The notes beneath the pieces are model-generated. The model saw only the letters and a program-made list of their open reading frames with translations. It was not told where the DNA came from and searched no databases. From the NCBI GenBank assembly GCA_020723365.1, contig DYJB01000121.1:1266-8402 (forward strand): a stretch of DNA of 7,137 bases, written 5' to 3'. The stretch's first letter is position 1, and each line of letters opens with the position of its first letter. Below are positions 4,033-7,137 of this stretch, piece by piece. Made by a program: the position numbers and the translations under genes. This DNA comes from Candidatus Aquidulcis sp. GTDB taxonomy: Bacteria; Chloroflexota; Anaerolineae; Anaerolineales; E44-bin32.

Positions 4033-6228
4033 CTAGGGCCGAACCAGCAGGACGTAGGATAGAAGCACGGCGACGAAGGCCACACCCACCACCAGGTATC
4101 CCTGCACCCGGCCGGTCTGGATCACCCGGCCGCTTCGGCCGGCGCGCTTGACCCCCTCGCCCACCAGATCACCGGCGCCGTTGACGATCGGCAGGTCGAT
4201 GTAGCCGCGCAGGAACGAGCCCAGACGCCCGGCCACATCAACCACGGTGTGCAGGAAGCCGTCGATCACCTTCCGGTCCACGAACCGGTAGGTGAACGTC
4301 TCGGCCAGCCAGTAGGCGGGCGAGACGATGAAGCGGTCGTACAGCTCGTCGAAGTAGTACTTGCGGTGGAGCAGCGTGTACACCGGGCCCAGCGCCCGCA
4401 CCAGCGGATCGGGCGCGCCGGCTTTGACGTTGCGGTAGACCAGCCAGCCGCCCAGCAGGCCGAGCAGCGACACGGCAACCGAGGTCAGCAGCGGGATCGG
4501 GCTGAACTCGATCGGATGCGGGTGCTCGAGCAGCGTGCCGCCGACGAAGTCGTGCATCCAGTTCGGCAGCAGTCCGCCGATCAACGGGAAGTCATGCGGG
4601 ATGCCGACCCACCCCGCGCCAACGGCGAAGACGGCCAGCACGATCAGCGGCAGCGTCATCGTCCATTTCGACTCGTGGGCGTGGCCGGCCGCCTCGGTGC
4701 GCGGCTGCCCCAGGAAGGTGAGCGTGATCTGGCGCATGGTGTAGAAGGCGGTCAGCAGCGCCGCCAGGGCCAGCACGCCGAAGACGACCAGCCGGCCGTT
4801 GGCGAAGGCCTCGGCGAAGATCTCGTCCTTCGACCAGAAGCCCGCCGTCAGGAGCGGGAAGCCGGCCAGGGCGAAGCCTCCGATCAGGAAGGTCCAGAAG
4901 GTCCTGGGCATCTTCGAGCGCAGGCCGCCCATGTTGAGCATGTCCTGCGGATCGACGTGCGCGTGTGTCTTGTGCTCTCCGGCCGGGCCATCCTGGCCCG
5001 GCACGGCGTGTGCGGCGCCTGCGGAGGTCGCCGCCACGCCGTGCTCCATGCCGTGGATGACGGAGCCGGAGCCGAGGAAGAGCAGCGCCTTGAAGAAGGC
5101 GTGCGTGATCAGATGGAAAGCGCCGGCGACGAAGGCGCCGATGCCGACGGCGGCGATCATGTAACCGAGCTGCGAGATGGTCGAGTAGGCCAGCACGCGC
5201 TTGATGTCGTTCTGGGCCACGGCGATGGTGGCAGCGAAGAGGGCCGTGAAAGCGCCAACGGACGAGACGACGAGCATGGCCGGCGTCAGCGCGCCGCCTT
5301 CGTGCCAGCCCGCCGAGAGCAGCGGGAAGATGCGCAGCGTCAGGTACACGCCGGCCGAGACCATCGTGGCAGCGTGGATCATGGCCGAGACCGGGGTCGG
5401 GCCTTCCATGGCGTCCGGCAGCCAGACGTGGAGCGGGAACTGCGCCGACTTGCCGACCGTGCCCATGAAGAGCAGGATGCCGCAGGCGCCGGCGACCGAC
5501 AGGCCCAGGAAGGCCGGAGTCGTCGCCAGGTGGTGCAGCACTTCCTCGTTGGCCAGGATCGCCCGGTAGTTCAGCGTGCCGGTGGCCGAGTACAGGTAGG
5601 CCAGGCCCAGCAGCATGAACACGTCACCGATGCGCGTGGTCATGAAGGCCTTGACCATCGCCTTCTTGGCCGAGTCCTTCCCGAACCAGAAGCCGATCAG
5701 CAGGTACGAGCACAGCCCCATGATCTCCCAGCCGACGAACAGCAGCAGCAGGTTATCGGAGACCACCAGGGTGAGCATGCCGAAGGCGAACAGCGAGATG
5801 AAGGCGAAGAAACGGGCGTACATCGGCTCGAGCCCGCCGCCGTGCGGCGGAAGCCCGGCCTGGTCCTGCGCCTCGCGCCGCTGTCCGTAGTTGTGGTAGC
5901 CGACGCTGTAGACGAAGATCGCCAGGCAGGTCCAGGCGACGAAGAAGAGCGTGGCGGCGCTGAGCGGATCGATCAGCACGCCGAGCGACAGGCTGGTCGT
6001 CCCGGTCGGCAGCCAGGGAAACGAGATCTCAATGGGGTGCTCGCCCAGGTGCGGCGTGCCGAAGGCGGCGATGACGAACACCGCCATCGCCAGCGCCCAC
6101 GAGAGGAGCATGGCGCCGATGGCCACGCTGTGGCTCAGCCGGTTGCTGCGGTTGGTGAACAGCACGATCAGGCCGAAGGCCAGCAACGGGGGGAGCGGGA
6201 TCAAGAGGGTCAGGATCTCAGGTCGCAT
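4033..6228 (-). CDS. nuoL: NADH-quinone oxidoreductase subunit L, with extended lateral helix
   Basis: A 731-residue distal antiporter-like subunit of complex I, well over 100 residues longer than E. coli NuoL (613). The pump residues are present: E168 in FVGWEIMGLCSYLLIGFW, K260 in GTVGKSAQFPLHVWLPDAM, H285 in MIHAATMV, K380 in HAFFKALLFLGSGS, and K467 in GFWSKDEI. Extra length falls in three places: a loop near 115-137 before TM5; a His-rich loop near 395-431 (HAVPGQDGPAGEHKTHAH lies within it); and the C-terminal lateral helix, roughly residues 625-705, before the last membrane helix at about 708-728. From FDELYD to the conserved QTGRVQ there are about 30 residues more than I recall for ordinary NuoL, and the segment contains an apparent 27-residue duplication. 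The ATG at 6228 gives the usual N-terminal helix; the nuoK stop is nine bases upstream, with a weak AGGCGG as ribosome-binding site. Confidence 0.97.
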   Translation of the reverse strand: MRPEILTLLIPLPPLLAFGLIVLFTNRSNRLSHSVAIGAMLLSWALAMAVFVIAAFGTPHLGEHPIEISFPWLPTGTTSLSLGVLIDPLSAATLFFVAWTCLAIFVYSVGYHNYGQRREAQDQAGLPPHGGGLEPMYARFFAFISLFAFGMLTLVVSDNLLLLFVGWEIMGLCSYLLIGFWFGKDSAKKAMVKAFMTTRIGDVFMLLGLAYLYSATGTLNYRAILANEEVLHHLATTPAFLGLSVAGACGILLFMGTVGKSAQFPLHVWLPDAMEGPTPVSAMIHAATMVSAGVYLTLRIFPLLSAGWHEGGALTPAMLVVSSVGAFTALFAATIAVAQNDIKRVLAYSTISQLGYMIAAVGIGAFVAGAFHLITHAFFKALLFLGSGSVIHGMEHGVAATSAGAAHAVPGQDGPAGEHKTHAHVDPQDMLNMGGLRSKMPRTFWTFLIGGFALAGFPLLTAGFWSKDEIFAEAFANGRLVVFGVLALAALLTAFYTMRQITLTFLGQPRTEAAGHAHESKWTMTLPLIVLAVFAVGAGWVGIPHDFPLIGGLLPNWMHDFVGGTLLEHPHPIEFSPIPLLTSVAVSLLGLLGGWLVYRNVKAGAPDPLVRALGPVYTLLHRKYYFDELYDRFIVSPAYWLAETFTYRFVDRKVIDGFLHTVVDVAGRLGSFLRGYIDLPIVNGAGDLVGEGVKRAGRSGRVIQTGRVQGYLVVGVAFVAVLLSYVLLVRP
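4123..4284 (-). other. Apparent 27-residue tandem duplication in the NuoL lateral helix
   Basis: NuoL residues 649-675 and 676-702 align end to end with no gap. Both start with aromatic-(V/I)-D, followed two residues later by (V/I)(V/I)(D/N)G: FVDRKVIDG against YIDLPIVNG. Later identities are V662/V689, R668/R695, G670/G697 and R674/R701. I count six identities plus about six conservative matches in 27 positions, which is suggestive rather than certain. An ordinary NuoL, as I recall the family, has only one such segment before the QTG motif. The region lies in the amphipathic helix that runs along the antiporter modules, so the extra unit would lengthen that helix. Confidence 0.62.
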
Positions 6229-6237
6229 GAGCGCCGC

Positions 6238-6546
6238 CTACCACTTCATCAGGTTGATCTCGTCGGCCACGATGGTCGAGCGCCGGCGGTAGATCGAGAT
6301 GATCAAGGCCAGGCCGACGGCGGCCTCCGAGGCCGCCACGGCGAAGACGATCAGCGTGAAGACCTGGCCGGCGATGGCCGTCGGCGTCAGGTAGCGCCAG
6401 AAGGCCACCAGGTTGAGGTTGACCGCGTTGAGCATCAGCTCGATGCCCATCAGGATGCCCACGGCGTTGCGGCGCGCCAGGACGCCGAACACCCCGACGC
6501 AGAACAGCAGGGCCGAAAGCGTCAGGTACCACGAAAGAGGGATCAT
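6238..6546 (-). CDS. nuoK: NADH-quinone oxidoreductase subunit K
   Basis: A 102-residue subunit with three membrane helices that forms part of the proton path near the quinone-module end of the membrane arm. The start MIPLSWYLTLSALLF matches the family. The two conserved membrane glutamates are E36 in GILMGIELMLNAVNL and E74 in AASEAAVGLALI, equivalent to E. coli E36 and E72. Helices lie at about 4-24, 29-50 and 62-86, followed by the usual basic YRRR and a short tail. The ATG at 6546 overlaps the nuoJ TGA stop by four bases (ATGA), indicating translational coupling. The AGGAGGAGG ribosome-binding site is embedded in the last codons of nuoJ. The stop is a TAG at 6238-6240, nine bases before nuoL. 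Confidence 0.97.
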   Translation of the reverse strand: MIPLSWYLTLSALLFCVGVFGVLARRNAVGILMGIELMLNAVNLNLVAFWRYLTPTAIAGQVFTLIVFAVAASEAAVGLALIISIYRRRSTIVADEINLMKW

Positions 6547-7076
6547 TCCGCCTCCTCCTCCGTCTTGGCGGCGGGGCGCGCCACCGCCATGGCCCCGATG
6601 AGGGCCGCCAGCAGCAGGACCGAGGCGACCTCGAAGGGCAACAGGAAGCGGTTGACGTCCACCAGCGAGGTGCCCAGGTCCGCCAGGCCGGAGTCGGCCG
6701 GGGGCAGCCCCGTCGGCCCGGCCTGCGCGAAGGCCGGCACCTGCAGGATCAGCGCCAGTAGCCCGCCCAGCAGCACCAGGGCGCTGACCAACGCCAGCCA
6801 CCAGGTCGGGTTGTGGGTCGGGCCGCTGTCGGTCATCACGCGCCGGGTGAGCATCACGGCGAAGATGATCAGGATGGCGATGGCCCCGATGTAGACCACC
6901 ACCTGCACCACCGCCAGGAAACCCGCTTCCAGGATGGCGTACATCACCGCCACCCCGAACAGCGTCACGATCAGCCACAGCGCCGCATGGACGAGATTGC
7001 GCGACGAAACCACCTGGACGGCAGCCGCCAGGGATATCGCCGCGATGATCAGAAAGACGATTTGGATAAGCGCCAT
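6543..7076 (-). CDS. nuoJ: NADH-quinone oxidoreductase subunit J
   Basis: A 177-residue complex I membrane subunit with five predicted helices, at about 3-20, 28-48, 54-77, 92-112 and 146-167. The signature third helix AVVQVVVYIGAIAILIIF (55-72) contains Y62 and the following Gly, which correspond to the conserved Tyr/Gly at the hinge region of this helix. The fifth helix, FLLPFEVASVLLLAALIGA, is also typical. The loop between helices 4 and 5 is Pro/Gly-rich. The start ATG at 7076 has AGGAGG at 7087-7092, with a spacer of about ten bases. The acidic tail TEEEAE at the C-terminus is encoded by the GAG-rich bases that double as the nuoK ribosome-binding site. It overlaps nuoK by four bases. Confidence 0.96.
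   Translation of the reverse strand: MALIQIVFLIIAAISLAAAVQVVSSRNLVHAALWLIVTLFGVAVMYAILEAGFLAVVQVVVYIGAIAILIIFAVMLTRRVMTDSGPTHNPTWWLALVSALVLLGGLLALILQVPAFAQAGPTGLPPADSGLADLGTSLVDVNRFLLPFEVASVLLLAALIGAMAVARPAAKTEEEAE
6551..6558 (-). promoter_or_regulatory. nuoK ribosome binding site within the end of nuoJ
   Basis: The minus strand reads AGGAGGAGG just upstream of the nuoK ATG at 6546, so a GGAGG sits about seven bases from the start. The same bases encode the acidic C-terminus of NuoJ. Confidence 0.75.
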
Positions 7077-7086
7077 AGATCCGCTT

Positions 7087-7092
7087 CCTCCT
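7087..7092 (-). promoter_or_regulatory. nuoJ ribosome binding site
   Basis: AGGAGG on the minus strand, about ten bases before the nuoJ ATG at 7076. It touches the TGA stop of the upstream gene (7092-7094), consistent with continuous operon translation. Confidence 0.7.
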
Positions 7093-7137
7093 CAGGATTT
7101 GGCCGCCGCCGGGGGAATCGGGGCTTGGGGGGGGCGC
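7092..7137 (-). CDS. nuoI: C-terminal tail of an upstream gene, probably nuoI (runs off right edge)
   Basis: Only one minus-strand frame stops before nuoJ, at a TGA (7092-7094). It reads RPPQAPIPPAAAKS, a Pro/Ala-rich tail. No conserved domain is inside the window. The identification rests on gene order alone: nuoI, the two-[4Fe-4S] subunit, normally precedes nuoJ, and NuoI proteins often end in a low-complexity tail. It could also be another nuo gene. A run of eight G at 7127-7134 lies in this stretch, so a homopolymer length error could change the frame. Confidence 0.4.
   Translation of the reverse strand, partial: RPPQAPIPPAAAKS

Noticed and set aside
2563..4062. 499-codon plus-strand frame opposite nuoM
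   Set aside because: Antisense shadow of nuoM with no recognisable motifs.
4249..6894. Very long open frame of 881 codons on the plus strand opposite nuoL, nuoK and nuoJ
   Set aside because: The translation is rich in Arg, Gln, His, Asp and Gly with no domain. It is the mirror of GC-rich membrane-protein codons, and the minus-strand genes have clear families.

Overview
All recognisable genes lie on the minus strand, so the operon reads from high to low coordinates. The window is a GC-rich bacterial block encoding the membrane arm of respiratory complex I (NADH:quinone oxidoreductase). In transcription order it holds a short C-terminal tail that is probably nuoI, then nuoJ, nuoK, nuoL, nuoM, a small four-helix-bundle (S23/TIGR02436-type) gene, a second and divergent nuoM (nuoM2), and the 5' part of nuoN, which runs off the left edge. 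Apart from the stretch around the small gene, neighbours overlap by 4 bp, abut, or are 9 to 21 bp apart, which indicates one transcript. No promoter is visible; it must lie upstream, beyond the right edge.

Two things depart from the textbook operon. First, there are two nuoM genes. NuoL also has an unusually long lateral-helix (HL) segment containing what looks like a 27-residue tandem duplication. Together these match the four-pump ('2M') complex I described in the literature, in which an extra NuoM is accommodated by a lengthened lateral helix. NuoM2 keeps the TM5 Glu, TM8 Lys and TM12 Glu of the antiporter-like family, but has Leu where the TM7 Lys is expected.

Second, a roughly 570-bp cassette sits exactly between the two nuoM genes. 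It carries the S23-type gene and is bordered on each side by arrays of degenerate 7-bp repeats (CTAG/CTGG-based). The two arrays are inverted relative to each other. The left array reaches the ribosome-binding region of nuoM2 and the right one touches the nuoM stop codon. This looks like a small repeat-bounded mobile or repetitive unit that landed in an intergenic joint of an essential operon without breaking a gene.

Taxonomy cannot be fixed from this window. High GC, a 2M-type complex I and an S23 gene fit several bacterial phyla, such as Acidobacteriota, Planctomycetota, Nitrospirota, Gemmatimonadota or candidate lineages of the FCB group; this is inference only. No tRNA, rRNA, CRISPR or known IS transposase was seen, and no gap of 300 bases or more lacks a gene.
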